64,000 nt of DNA, from positions 83,255 through 147,254 of the forward strand of contig CALEDR010000002.1 in NCBI GenBank assembly GCA_937949545.1, read 5' to 3'. The notes below the pieces were generated by a model. The model was not told the DNA's origin, searched no databases, and worked only from the letters and a program-made list of their open reading frames with translations. Both the position numbers and the translations under genes were made by a program. The stretch is from an uncultured Phycisphaerae bacterium. GTDB taxonomy: Bacteria; Planctomycetota; Phycisphaerae; Sedimentisphaerales; Anaerohalosphaeraceae. Shown one piece after another: positions 33,756-44,435 of the stretch; the stretch's first letter is position 1, and every line of letters begins with the position of its first letter.

Positions 33756-36116
33756 TCAGATAGATGTCTGTTCCGTTCGGGCGATGATTTCGTTCTGCAG
33801 ACCTTCTCCGAGCTCTACAAAGTAGTCGCTGTATCCGGCGACCCGTACAATCAGGTGCCGATGCTGCTGGGGTTTTTTCTGTGCTTCCAGCAGGGTCTGC
33901 CGATTGACGACATTGAACTGGATATGGTGACCGTCCAGCCGGAAATAGCTGCGGATCAGCTGAACCAGTTTGTCCAGCCCTTCCCCTTCAAGCACCTGCG
34001 GGATAAATTTCATATTGAGCAGGGTGCCGCCGGTTCGGGCATGGTCGAGTTTGGCGGCGGATTTGAGAACAGCCGTCGGGCCGTGTGTATCGGCTCCCTG
34101 ACTGGGAGAAATGCCGTCGGAGAGGGGCAGACCGGCTTTGCGTCCGTTGGGCAGGGCGCCGGTGATCTGACCGAAATAGATGTGGACGGTGGTCGGCAGC
34201 AGATTGATGCGGTATTTGCCGCCCTTGGTGTTGGGTCTGCCGTTGATTGCGTCGTAGTAAAGGTTGAATAAATCAACGGCGATGGAGTCGGCGTAATCGT
34301 CATCGTTGCCGTAGCAGGGGGCCTGCCGCAGGAGATTCTGAATGTCTTCCATTCCTTCGAAGTTGGCGTCGAGGGCTTTTAAGAGGGTCCGTATGGTGAG
34401 CGTCTTGCGGTCGAAGACGTGGAATTTGACGGCCGTGAGGGCATCCGTGAGTGTGCCGATGCCGACGCCCTGAATGTAGGTTGTGTTGTAGCGCGGGCCG
34501 CCGTTGTGGTAGTCTTTGCCCCGTTTGATGCAGTCATCGACCAGCACGGACATAAAGACGGCGGGCATCCATTCTGCATAAAGCCGTTCGATGATTTGAT
34601 TGCCGCAGATTTTGATGTTGATAAAGTGATTCAGCTGCTTTTTGTAGGCGTCGCGCAGCTGCTCGAAGGCTGTAAAGGTTTCCGGATCGCCGGTCTTCGG
34701 GCCGACCTGGGCGCCGGTTCGCGGGTCGCGTCCGTTGTGAAGGGTGACCTCGAAGATTTTGGGCCAGTTGCAGTAGCCGGTGAGGATGCAGCTTTCTTTG
34801 CCGAAGGCGCTGACTTCCACGCAGCCGCTGGGGCCGCCGCTTCGCGCATCGAAGAGGGATTTGCCGTCGTGGAGCATTTCACGGATGATGACATCCGTAT
34901 TGAAGACGGACGGCTGACCCAATCCGGTTCGGATGACCTGACAGGCCCGTTTGACGAATCGGTCGGGGTTTTTGGCGCTGATTTGGATGCAGCAGCTGGG
35001 CTGAACGAGCTGCATTTCCTCGACGACTTCGAGGATCAGATAGGAAACGTCGTTGACGGCGTCCTGCCCGGTCTGGGGGTCCACACCGCCGACGTTGATG
35101 AGCGAAAAATCGGCATAGGTGCCGCTCTGTTCTTCCGTGATGCCGACCTTGGGCGGGGCGGGCTGGTTGTTGAATTTTATCCAGAAGCACTCCAGCAGCT
35201 CTTTGGCCTGCTCGCGGGTGAGCGTTCCGGCTTCCAATTCTCGTTTGTAGAAGGGATACAGATGCTGGTCGAGGCGGCCCGGATTGAAGGAGTCCCAGAC
35301 GTTCAGGTCTGTGATGACGCCCAGATGCACGAACCAGTAGGCCTGCAGGGCCTCGCGGAATGTTCGGGGGGGGTAGGCGGGCACATGCCGGCAGACGGCG
35401 GCGATTTCCTCCAGCTCTTTTTTGCGGACGGGGTCGGATTCACTTTGGGCCAGGTGTTGGGCTTTTTCAGCATACCGTCGGGCCAGAGTCAGCACGGCAT
35501 CGATGGCCAGTTTCATTCCTTTGAGTTCCTGGAGCTTGGCGTGGGCCTCCGGATCGCCGTAAAAGTCCAGACTGTGGATAGACTGGCTGATTTCATCCTG
35601 CAGGTCGAGCAGACCTTTTCGGTAAATCTTGTCATCGAGGATGGCATGTCCGGGAGCCCGCTGCTCCATAAACTCGGTAAAAATGCCTGCTTCAAAGGCC
35701 TGATGCCAGTCTTCGCTCATAGCGGCGAAGACCTTTTCCCGCATCGTTTTGCCCTTCCAGAAAGGAATGATTTTTTCTTTATAAACCTTTTTGACATCCT
35801 CGCTCACATCGAAGGAGGTGCGGGTGCGCCGCGCCATCGTTTCGAAATCCTCGAGGGTATGACAGCACAGTTCCGGATAGGTATAGGTGGCTTTGGGCGC
35901 CGGTCCCCGCTCGCCGACGATCAATTCGCCGTTGTTGATGCAGATGTGCTTGCGGCTCATGATGTAGTTGAGGGCCAGGCCGCGGACGACGGGGGGAGAA
36001 AACTCCATTGTGACGCCGCTCTGATAGAAATCGGTAATCAGTTCGGCCCGTTCAGCGCTGATGTAGGGTTTGGTATTGACGCTTTGCTCACGCAGTTTGG
36101 CAACTCGTTCGTTCAT
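33756..36116 (-). CDS. Glycyl radical enzyme, trans-4-hydroxyproline dehydratase (HypD)-like
   Basis: A 786-residue anaerobic radical enzyme of the PFL-like dehydratase group. The thiyl Cys432 and adjacent Glu434 are in GGPSGCVEVSAFG, and the glycyl radical site is Gly761 in RVAGYSDYF. The N-terminal segment HICINNGELIVGERGPAPKA, NNQPAPPKVGITEE, and GNDDDYAD fit the HypD/PflD branch; length and residue numbers are close to those of HypD. The Cys-Val-Glu pattern fits dehydratases or C-C/C-N lyases rather than pyruvate formate-lyase. No pyrroline-carboxylate reductase or amino acid gene is adjacent, so the substrate remains open. The activase lies five bases upstream on the same strand, so the pair forms an operon convergent to the TRAP genes. 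Confidence 0.85.
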   Translation of the reverse strand: MNERVAKLREQSVNTKPYISAERAELITDFYQSGVTMEFSPPVVRGLALNYIMSRKHICINNGELIVGERGPAPKATYTYPELCCHTLEDFETMARRTRTSFDVSEDVKKVYKEKIIPFWKGKTMREKVFAAMSEDWHQAFEAGIFTEFMEQRAPGHAILDDKIYRKGLLDLQDEISQSIHSLDFYGDPEAHAKLQELKGMKLAIDAVLTLARRYAEKAQHLAQSESDPVRKKELEEIAAVCRHVPAYPPRTFREALQAYWFVHLGVITDLNVWDSFNPGRLDQHLYPFYKRELEAGTLTREQAKELLECFWIKFNNQPAPPKVGITEEQSGTYADFSLINVGGVDPQTGQDAVNDVSYLILEVVEEMQLVQPSCCIQISAKNPDRFVKRACQVIRTGLGQPSVFNTDVIIREMLHDGKSLFDARSGGPSGCVEVSAFGKESCILTGYCNWPKIFEVTLHNGRDPRTGAQVGPKTGDPETFTAFEQLRDAYKKQLNHFINIKICGNQIIERLYAEWMPAVFMSVLVDDCIKRGKDYHNGGPRYNTTYIQGVGIGTLTDALTAVKFHVFDRKTLTIRTLLKALDANFEGMEDIQNLLRQAPCYGNDDDYADSIAVDLFNLYYDAINGRPNTKGGKYRINLLPTTVHIYFGQITGALPNGRKAGLPLSDGISPSQGADTHGPTAVLKSAAKLDHARTGGTLLNMKFIPQVLEGEGLDKLVQLIRSYFRLDGHHIQFNVVNRQTLLEAQKKPQQHRHLIVRVAGYSDYFVELGEGLQNEIIARTEQTSI

Positions 36117-36121
36117 AGGTT

Positions 36122-37039
36122 CTATCCGCCGACTGTTACTGTAAAGCCCATTTGCCGAAGCTGCTGGGCAAATTCCTGCATCTGCTGCTCGGAAGGCCGG
36201 CTGGAACGGAACATTGGTTCGCTTTTTCCGAGCCGCTCGGCCTTGACGAGTCCTCCACTATTATACGGCAGGAGGTCAATTTGTTTTATCTTTTTCAGGT
36301 TTTGAATGAATTGGCCGATGGCTTCAATCACTTTTGTGGATGCGTTGAAACCGGTAATAACGGGAATCCGAATAATGATTTGTCGTGCATTCCGACTTAA
36401 CCAACGTATATTATCCAGAATCAGGGAATTGTCCGCGCCGGTAAATTCATGATGTTTTTGGGGATCGAGATGTTTGATGTCGCATAAAAACAGGTCTGTC
36501 AAGTCCAGAATTGACTGTAATGTTTCCCTCTTTCCGCAACAGGAAGTGTCCACGGCCGTATGGAACCCTCTTTCTTTACAGGCGGTCAGTAAAGCGAGGA
36601 GAAAATCGGGCTGGGCAAGGGGTTCACCACCTGAAATAGTGACGCCGCCGCCGGATTGGTCATAAAAAACGGAATCTTTTTCCACCTCTTTTAAGACTTG
36701 CTCCACCGTGACTTGTCGGCCGACTTTTTCCATGGACTGAGTTGGGCAGGGAGAAATGCAGGCGCCGCAAATGGTACAACGGCTTAAATCTCGGTGTATT
36801 TTTCCATTCATCTTGCTTAGGGCATGGCTTGGACAGATTTGGATACATCGTCCGCACTGGATGCAGCGGACGGGCCGATGGAGCATTTCAAAGCTTGTTT
36901 CCCAGCTTTCCGGATTGTGACACCAGGAACACCGCAACGGGCAGCCTTTCAAAAAGATGGTCGTGCGGATGCCCGGGCCGTCGTGGATGGCATATTTTTT
37001 TATGTCAAAGATTGTACCGGTTATCTGATCGGAATTCAT
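36122..37039 (-). CDS. Glycyl radical enzyme activase (radical SAM)
   Basis: A 305-residue radical SAM protein that installs the glycyl radical on the neighbouring enzyme. The SAM cluster motif CxxxCxxC is at residues 33-40 in KGCPLRCSWCHNPE, followed by two ferredoxin-like 4Fe-4S motifs (CIQCGRCIQICP and CTICGACISPCP) at about residues 58-105, as in activases of glycerol and hydroxyproline dehydratases. GGGVTISGGEPL is the SAM-binding GGE segment. The start has a weak AT-rich leader. It is the first gene of a two-gene operon, divergent from acuC across 238 bases. Confidence 0.93.
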   Translation of the reverse strand: MNSDQITGTIFDIKKYAIHDGPGIRTTIFLKGCPLRCSWCHNPESWETSFEMLHRPVRCIQCGRCIQICPSHALSKMNGKIHRDLSRCTICGACISPCPTQSMEKVGRQVTVEQVLKEVEKDSVFYDQSGGGVTISGGEPLAQPDFLLALLTACKERGFHTAVDTSCCGKRETLQSILDLTDLFLCDIKHLDPQKHHEFTGADNSLILDNIRWLSRNARQIIIRIPVITGFNASTKVIEAIGQFIQNLKKIKQIDLLPYNSGGLVKAERLGKSEPMFRSSRPSEQQMQEFAQQLRQMGFTVTVGG

Positions 37040-37277
37040 ATTTTTTCTTTTATGAGAAAAAGAAGAAAAATGATTCTATCAAAAATATCTTCTTTATTCA
37101 ATTGTTGTTTTGCCGAGGCGGAGAGGAGGAGCTTTCCGAGCGGCATCACGGGTTGCAGGAAAAGAACCCTGTCTGCGGCCTGTATTTCTAAAGAAAATTT
37201 CAGATTCCATCTGGAAGACCGGCAGGTTTTGGATATACTGTACCCTAAACAGTCCCGGTACATTGGAAGGGTCGCGT

Positions 37278-38414
37278 GTGAAAAAAGCATTTATTCACGG
37301 CCCCCAGCTGGAGGCATACACCTATCCGGATACCTGTCCGTTTAAGACTTATCGTGCGTCCCTGCTTCGCCGCAAACTGGTCTCGATGGGGCTGCTGAGC
37401 GGTCCGGATGTGTTTGAGGTCAATCCGGAAAAAGCCGACCGGTCTGTTTTGGAGCAGTTTCATTCGTCGGCTTATCTGGATGCGCTGGAGCGGGCGAACA
37501 AGGGAGAGTTTGATTCTTCGATGCTGTGGATGGGCCTGGGGACGGGAGATTGTCCGGTTTTTTCCGGGGTTTATGATTATGCGGCCCTTGCGTCGGGAGC
37601 CACGATTACGGGGGCTCGTCTGATTTCAGAAGGGAAAGCCGGGATTGCCTTTAATCCTTCCGGGGGGTATCACCATGCCCATGCCGCGCGGGCCGGGGGG
37701 TTTTGTTATTTGAATGATGTTGTTTTGGGATGTCTGGAATTTGTGAAAGCGGGCAAGCGGGTGTTGTTTCTCGATGTAGATGTGCATCACTGCGATGGAG
37801 TCCAGGCGGCCTTTTATGCGCGTGCCGATGTGATGACGATTTCGATGCATCAGGACGGCCGGACTCTGTTTCCCGGTACGGGGTTTGTGGATGAAATCGG
37901 AGAGGGAGAGGGGCGCGGGTACAGTGTGAATTTTCCGCTGCCTCCTGGGGTCTATGATGAGGTTTATCTGAAGGTGTTTCGGGAGGGAGTTCTTCCGCTG
38001 ATCGGGGTTTACAGGCCGGATGTGATTGTGCTGGAAATCGGGGCCGACACGCTGGCCGGAGACCCGTTGGCCGGTTTTTCGTTAACCAACAATGTGTATG
38101 TCGAGGCAGTGCGGTCTCTGCTGGCGTTCGGCAAGCCGCTTTTGGTGGTCGGCGGAGGCGGGTATCATGTGGAGAATACGGTGCGGGCCTGGGCTCTGGT
38201 TTGGGCGACTTTGTGCGGACGTCAGCAGACGGATGAAACCTGGGCGGGTCTGGGCGGTGTGATGCTGCAAAGCACGGACTGGAACGATGACAGGGGGCTT
38301 CGGGACCGGGTTTTGGTTCCTTCAAATTGGCAGAGAGAATCCGTGCGGCCGGCGGCGGAACAAGTGCTCGATGCAGTGCGCCGCACGGTTTTCCCGCTGC
38401 ATGGGCTTTCCTGA
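37278..38414 (+). CDS. acuC: AcuC-type histone deacetylase family protein
   Basis: A zinc-dependent deacetylase of 378 residues. The GTG at 37278 with GGAAGGG upstream gives MKKAFIHGPQLEAY-type N-terminus; earlier in-frame codons run into the activase promoter region. The active site is complete: the His-His dyad in GGYHHAHAARAGGFCYLND, zinc ligands in LDVDVHHCDGVQ, and the catalytic Tyr in GGGGYHVENT. In Bacillus AcuC removes acetyl groups from acetyl-CoA synthetase, and acs lies two genes away, so a role in switching on Acs is plausible. It is followed by a bidirectional terminator shared with the MFS gene. Confidence 0.88.
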   Translation: MKKAFIHGPQLEAYTYPDTCPFKTYRASLLRRKLVSMGLLSGPDVFEVNPEKADRSVLEQFHSSAYLDALERANKGEFDSSMLWMGLGTGDCPVFSGVYDYAALASGATITGARLISEGKAGIAFNPSGGYHHAHAARAGGFCYLNDVVLGCLEFVKAGKRVLFLDVDVHHCDGVQAAFYARADVMTISMHQDGRTLFPGTGFVDEIGEGEGRGYSVNFPLPPGVYDEVYLKVFREGVLPLIGVYRPDVIVLEIGADTLAGDPLAGFSLTNNVYVEAVRSLLAFGKPLLVVGGGGYHVENTVRAWALVWATLCGRQQTDETWAGLGGVMLQSTDWNDDRGLRDRVLVPSNWQRESVRPAAEQVLDAVRRTVFPLHGLS

Positions 38415-38528
38415 GTCAATTTATTTTTGGAACGGGAAAGGGAGCGGCCGCTTAAAAAGCAGAAAAGATGATTTTTTCTTCGGCTTATCCGGCGCAGGAG
38501 ATTCATGGATAGAAGGTTATGAAAAAAA

Positions 38529-38565
38529 GGAGCCCGGAGGGGCGGTCGGGCTCCTGAGGTTTTTA
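38529..38565. terminator. Bidirectional terminator between acuC and MFS gene
   Basis: GGAGCCCG (38529-38536) pairs with CGGGCTCC (38547-38554); a T-run follows on the forward strand and a run of A (T on the reverse) precedes it. Confidence 0.85.
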
Positions 38566-38572
38566 GCGGAAA

Positions 38573-39952
38573 TTATGCTTTTTTGGGCGGTTTAATCTGC
38601 GTCATAACAGCTGCCGCTGCCAGGCAGGCGATACCGGCGACCCAAAATGCGAGGCGGTAATTGCCGATGGTGAAGAGTTTTTCTACGACGGTCCCGCTGG
38701 AATCTCTGGACAGGTATGAAATGGTGTTTACTGTCTTCATCAGGGCGGCGGCCAGGTAGGGGCCGACGATTCCGCCGGCACCGAATGCCGTGAACATACA
38801 GCCGTAATTGACGCCGAAATGTTTGGTGCCGAAGAAATCCGCCGTGACAGCCGGGTACAGGGCCAGATAACCGCCGAAACATAAACCGATTAGGGAAACG
38901 CCGAACAGATAGATGGGATATTCCCGAAGCCGGTCCAGTAAAAGCATGGCAGCGCCGCAAAGGATAAACATCGTAATCAGCGTTCCTTTTCTTCCGAAGG
39001 CGTCTGAAATTTTTCCCCAGAGAATCCGTCCGAGAGAATTAAAAATTGCCAGAACGGCGACGGCCGTAGCACCGGCGGCGGCAATCTGATTGAACGCTTC
39101 TTCCTGAATCGGAGCAGTCATCACGGCTGTTCGGAAAGACTGCCAAATGGGCGATGCCTTCATGATGATTTGAAGACCGGCGGTGCAGCCGGCAAAATAG
39201 GTAATCCAGAGCAGCCAAAAAGCGGGCAGCCGCAGCATTTCGGAAGGGGTATAGTCGGCCTTGGGAGCGGCGGATTGAGCGGGCTGTGGCGGGTTCCATC
39301 CGGCCGGCTTATAACCGGCGGGCGGATTGCGCAGCAGCTGGGCACCGGTAACGACAGCCGTCAGGAAGATGATACCCAGTGCCAGAAAGGTATTAAAGAC
39401 GCCGATTTTTGGCAGAGAGAACAAGGGCTGATTAAAGAGTTGATAAGCTCCGCCGGTAATCAGGGCTTTGGCCAGCGGCGCGAAAAAGAAGGCCCCCGCT
39501 CCAAAGCCGGCTACGGCCAAACCGGTAACGAGGCCTCGTTTGTCCGGGAACCATTTGACGCAGGTGGCAATCGGGCAGACGTACCCGGTTCCGATGCCGA
39601 TGCCGCCCAGGACGGAGAAGGTCAGAATCAGCCACAGCAGGGCCCAGGAAGGGTCGAAAAATTCCGTGAAACGGGCGAGAATGAGTCCTGTGCCGAGAAT
39701 AATGCCGCCGGCAGTAGCGACTTTGCGCGGACCGATGCGGTCCTGAATGCGTCCGCCGGCAATTACCGCCAAAGCAAACATAGCCAGAACCATTTGGGCC
39801 GGCAGTGTGACGGCGGTTTCAGACCAGGTTGGGAAAAAGGTTTTCAGCGGTGTCTGAAAGACGCTCCAGATATAGACAGCGCCAAGACTGATTTGAATAA
39901 TCAGGGCGCCGACGACAACCCACCATCGATTCATGTATTTGGTTTCTGACAT
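38573..39952 (-). CDS. MFS transporter, oxalate/formate antiporter (OFA) family
   Basis: A 459-residue permease with 12 predicted membrane helices and a central hydrophilic loop near residues 205-245. The N-terminus (YMNRWWVVVGALIIQISLGAVYIWSVF) and GGIGIGTGYVCPIATCVKWFPDKRGLVTG are OFA signatures (quoted in part: IGTGYVCPIATCVKWFPDK). OFA carriers move small carboxylates such as oxalate, formate, lactate or acetate. AAGGAT precedes the ATG. It follows acs on the same strand, with a terminator-like hairpin only 25 bases before its start, so expression may depend on read-through from acs. An acetate or monocarboxylate substrate is suggested by the neighbours but not proven. Confidence 0.85.
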   Translation of the reverse strand: MSETKYMNRWWVVVGALIIQISLGAVYIWSVFQTPLKTFFPTWSETAVTLPAQMVLAMFALAVIAGGRIQDRIGPRKVATAGGIILGTGLILARFTEFFDPSWALLWLILTFSVLGGIGIGTGYVCPIATCVKWFPDKRGLVTGLAVAGFGAGAFFFAPLAKALITGGAYQLFNQPLFSLPKIGVFNTFLALGIIFLTAVVTGAQLLRNPPAGYKPAGWNPPQPAQSAAPKADYTPSEMLRLPAFWLLWITYFAGCTAGLQIIMKASPIWQSFRTAVMTAPIQEEAFNQIAAAGATAVAVLAIFNSLGRILWGKISDAFGRKGTLITMFILCGAAMLLLDRLREYPIYLFGVSLIGLCFGGYLALYPAVTADFFGTKHFGVNYGCMFTAFGAGGIVGPYLAAALMKTVNTISYLSRDSSGTVVEKLFTIGNYRLAFWVAGIACLAAAAVMTQIKPPKKA

Positions 39953-39976
39953 AAAATATCCTTTCGAAAGATTGCT

Positions 39977-40017
39977 AAAAAAAAGCCGGGCGTGATGAAC
40001 ACGTCCGGCTTTTTTTA
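39977..40017 (-). terminator. Intrinsic hairpin between acs and MFS gene
   Basis: AAAGCCGG and CCGGCTTT with inner CGTG/CACG pairs form a strong stem with T-runs on both strands. It terminates acs or acts as an attenuator ahead of the MFS gene. Confidence 0.8.
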
Positions 40018-40029
40018 AGGGATTCTTTT

Positions 40030-42012
<1,983 letters not shown>

Positions 42013-42047
42013 ACCACCTCTTCCTTTCATAGATTGAGTTGACGTTT

Positions 42048-42062
42048 ATCGGGAAGCCCGAT
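42048..42062. other. Small inverted repeat in the acs leader
   Basis: ATCGGG-N3-CCCGAT, about 35 bases upstream of the acs start. It may be an RNA hairpin or an operator. The remaining gap to 42272 is AT-rich and shows nothing else clear. Confidence 0.35.
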
Positions 42063-42272
42063 GGATATCTCGACTTTAGACAGATAAATTATGTCCTGGA
42101 GATAAAATTTCAACTAAAAAAAACGTTTTTGTGAAGAAAACCGGATTTCAAAGAATATAAGTGCGCACAACCACGCAATTGTGGAGGAAAATTGATTTTT
42201 ATGTCTTTATTGCTTTAGAAGGGATAGCAGGGCTTGGGCAAAGAAATTATCTTGTACAAAAAGAGATTCGTT

Positions 42273-42965
42273 CTATTTGTTAATTTGGGAAAGATATTTT
42301 TTAATAAGGTCTTTTGCGGGGGCAAAATCGGACAGGTGCACTCCATTTTTTGTGATTTCCGCTGAAAGCTCATTCAAATAATCGGCCAGGCCCTCTACCG
42401 CTTGAAGGGTTCCGTTGATTCGTTTTTTGTAGCTGCGTATGAACTCTGCGAATGTGCGAAGGGCTTTGGCGCAGAGGGGATTTTCGATGTTCCCTTCAAT
42501 GAAATCAATCTCTTCCAGCTGGATTTGTATTTGTTTGTCGGCAACGGTAAACAGATATATTTGTTTTTGCTGAGGAAGAGGAATTCCGTTGTATTCAGCT
42601 GTGCGAGCCGCTTGATTGATCTCACCGACTGTTTTGTCAAATTCTTCCTGAAGCGTTTGGATTTGCTCAGGGGTAAGTTCACCGCTTTGAGCTTGTTTGA
42701 CGATTTCGAGAAGGCGAGGAAGTTTCTCAACGATTGTCTGCAGGTTCGCATCAACAGTCTGCAGGAGAGAAACGGCTTCATCGAGTGTCAGAAATCCCTG
42801 TCTGACAGGGGCAAGCTCGGCGCGCAGAGAAGGGATGTCCGCAACGGGGCTGGATTGATCGGACTTTTGCCGGTTTTCAATGTTTTGACCCAGTTGATTT
42901 CGATAGACCTTTAAGACTTCTGTTCGTCCTTGACTTATTGTGGATATGGACGATACAGAAATCAT
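42273..42965 (-). CDS. Unknown protein with flagellin-like helical segment
   Basis: A 230-residue protein. The ATG at 42965 has GGGGA seven bases ahead, better than the upstream in-frame ATG at 42980. Residues about 60-130 (LLQTVDANLQTIVEKLPRLL, SGELTPEQIQTLQEEFDKTV, GEINQAARTAEYNGIPL) match the pattern of the flagellin D1 domain, including the TEFNG-like TAEYNG turn. The conserved flagellin N-terminus (NTN..) and C-terminal D0 helix are absent. The rest is helical with no signal peptide or membrane span. It stands alone between acs and trpS. It may be a divergent flagellin, a hook-associated fragment, or an unrelated coiled coil; the flagellin similarity is by eye. Confidence 0.65.
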   Translation of the reverse strand: MISVSSISTISQGRTEVLKVYRNQLGQNIENRQKSDQSSPVADIPSLRAELAPVRQGFLTLDEAVSLLQTVDANLQTIVEKLPRLLEIVKQAQSGELTPEQIQTLQEEFDKTVGEINQAARTAEYNGIPLPQQKQIYLFTVADKQIQIQLEEIDFIEGNIENPLCAKALRTFAEFIRSYKKRINGTLQAVEGLADYLNELSAEITKNGVHLSDFAPAKDLIKKYLSQINK

Positions 42966-43124
42966 ATCATCTATCCCCATGCGGATTATGTATTTAAATT
43001 GTAAATAAACTACAAACAAAAAACAAAGGAAGTATTAAGGCGAGTGGTTTTTTTTCCGGTTTTGAGTTGGAAAACAGATTGGTTATGGGATTTTTGTGAA
43101 AAAAAAACTGAGGATGCTGGAGTC

Positions 43125-43153
43125 TTGACGGAGGGGGTTGGACTTGGTAGTGT
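43125..43153 (+). promoter_or_regulatory. Possible promoter for trpS operon
   Basis: TTGACG (43125-43130), 17 bases, TAGTGT (43148-43153), 38 bases before the trpS GTG. The -10 is a weak match. Confidence 0.45.
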
Positions 43154-43191
43154 ACACCTTTTACGGACCGATTTAGAGGAGAGTTTGCGTC

Positions 43192-44163
43192 GTGAGAATA
43201 CTATCCGGGATTCAGCCGTCAGGAAAACTTCATATCGGCAATTATTTTGGGGCCATGAGGCAGAATCTGGCCCTCCAGCAGGAACATGAAGGGTTTTATT
43301 TTATTGCGGATTATCATGCCTTAACATCCAATCCGAATCCGGATGCCCTCCGCCGGCGGACACTGGAAGTGGCGATGGATTACCTGGCGCTGGGACTGAA
43401 TCCGGAAAAAACGGTCTTTTGGCGGCAGTCGGATGTGCCGGCGGTTACAGAACTGCAATGGATTCTTTCGTGCATTACACCAATGGGGCTGCTGCAGCGG
43501 TGCACCAGTTATAAAGATAAGGTCTCTCAGGGCATCAGCCCCAACCACGGGCTGTTTGCATATCCGGTGCTTCAGGCGGCGGACATTCTGATTTTTGACA
43601 GCCAGCTGGTTCCCGTAGGGGCTGACCAGAAGCAGCATATCGAGGTGACCCGGGATATTGCTGTCAAGTTTAACAACACCTACGGAGAAACATTTGTGAT
43701 TCCGGAGGATTACATCATTGAATCTGTAGCGGTTATCCCGGGTCTGGACGGACGGAAGATGTCCAAAAGCTACAATAACACGATCGAAATCTTTGAGCCG
43801 GAGTCGAGTGTTCAGAAGAAGGTGATGCGGATTGTAACGGATTCGACGCCGGTGGAGGCTCCGAAGAATCCGGACACCTGCAGTCTGTTTGCACTCCTGC
43901 GTCTGGCGGCTTCGGCGGAGGAACTGAAGGAGTGGGAGGAGCGGTACAGGAAAGGCGGACTGGGCTACGGGACGGTCAAGAAAAGAATTGCGGAGCTGCT
44001 GATTGAATATTTCCGGCCTTATCGGGCCAAGCGGGCGGAACTGGAACAGAATTCGGATTATGTGGAGAAGGTTCTGATGGACGGAGCGGCAAGGGCGAAT
44101 GCGGTGGCGCGCAGGACTCTGGACCGGGTTCGGCGGGCAGTTGGTTTGAAAGGGATTCTGTGA
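43192..44163 (+). CDS. trpS: Tryptophanyl-tRNA synthetase
   Basis: Class I aminoacyl-tRNA synthetase charging tRNA-Trp, 323 residues. The HIGH-type motif is PSGKLHIGNYFGAM near residue 10 and the KMSKS loop is GRKMSKSYNNTIE near residue 190. Tryptophan-pocket residues in FPVLQAADIL-type position read AYPVLQAADILIF. GTG start with GAGGAG about ten bases ahead. The stop overlaps the GTG of the next small gene by four bases (GTGA), starting a three-gene coupled operon with scpA. Confidence 0.96.
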   Translation: MRILSGIQPSGKLHIGNYFGAMRQNLALQQEHEGFYFIADYHALTSNPNPDALRRRTLEVAMDYLALGLNPEKTVFWRQSDVPAVTELQWILSCITPMGLLQRCTSYKDKVSQGISPNHGLFAYPVLQAADILIFDSQLVPVGADQKQHIEVTRDIAVKFNNTYGETFVIPEDYIIESVAVIPGLDGRKMSKSYNNTIEIFEPESSVQKKVMRIVTDSTPVEAPKNPDTCSLFALLRLAASAEELKEWEERYRKGGLGYGTVKKRIAELLIEYFRPYRAKRAELEQNSDYVEKVLMDGAARANAVARRTLDRVRRAVGLKGIL

Positions 44164-44435
44164 GCCGAGAGAGACTGGTTACGGCGGCTCAGTATACCGA
44201 GCCGATGGAGGCCGAATTGGCCCGGATTGCGCTGGAGGAGGCGGGGATTCGCTGTGTGATTCTCGGAGAGCCGGTTGCGGGGGGGCTGTATCCGACGGGT
44301 GCGTTTACGGTCTGCGTACAGGTTTTGGAGACGGATGCAGAACGGGCGGCCGCCGTATTGAATGAACGGACGCCGCTGGACGGCTGGTTTGAGGATGATG
44401 CGGACCGTCAGGACACTGTGGGGGAAGTTTTGTGA
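44160..44435 (+). CDS. DUF2007 small protein
   Basis: A 91-residue cytoplasmic protein of the DUF2007 family (putative signal-transducing domain, ferredoxin-like fold). The recognisable pattern is VTAAQYTEPMEAELARIALEEAGI followed by a hydrophobic strand (CVILGEPV) and a second alpha helix (DAERAAAVLNE). The GTG start overlaps the trpS stop and its own stop overlaps the scpA GTG, so it is translated in tandem with both. Function unknown. The acidic C-terminal tail is likely flexible. Confidence 0.78.
   Translation: MSRERLVTAAQYTEPMEAELARIALEEAGIRCVILGEPVAGGLYPTGAFTVCVQVLETDAERAAAVLNERTPLDGWFEDDADRQDTVGEVL

Noticed and set aside
34419..36305. Forward open frame of about 628 codons opposite the glycyl radical enzyme
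   Set aside because: Antisense to a complete enzyme with active-site Cys and Gly; no recognisable protein.
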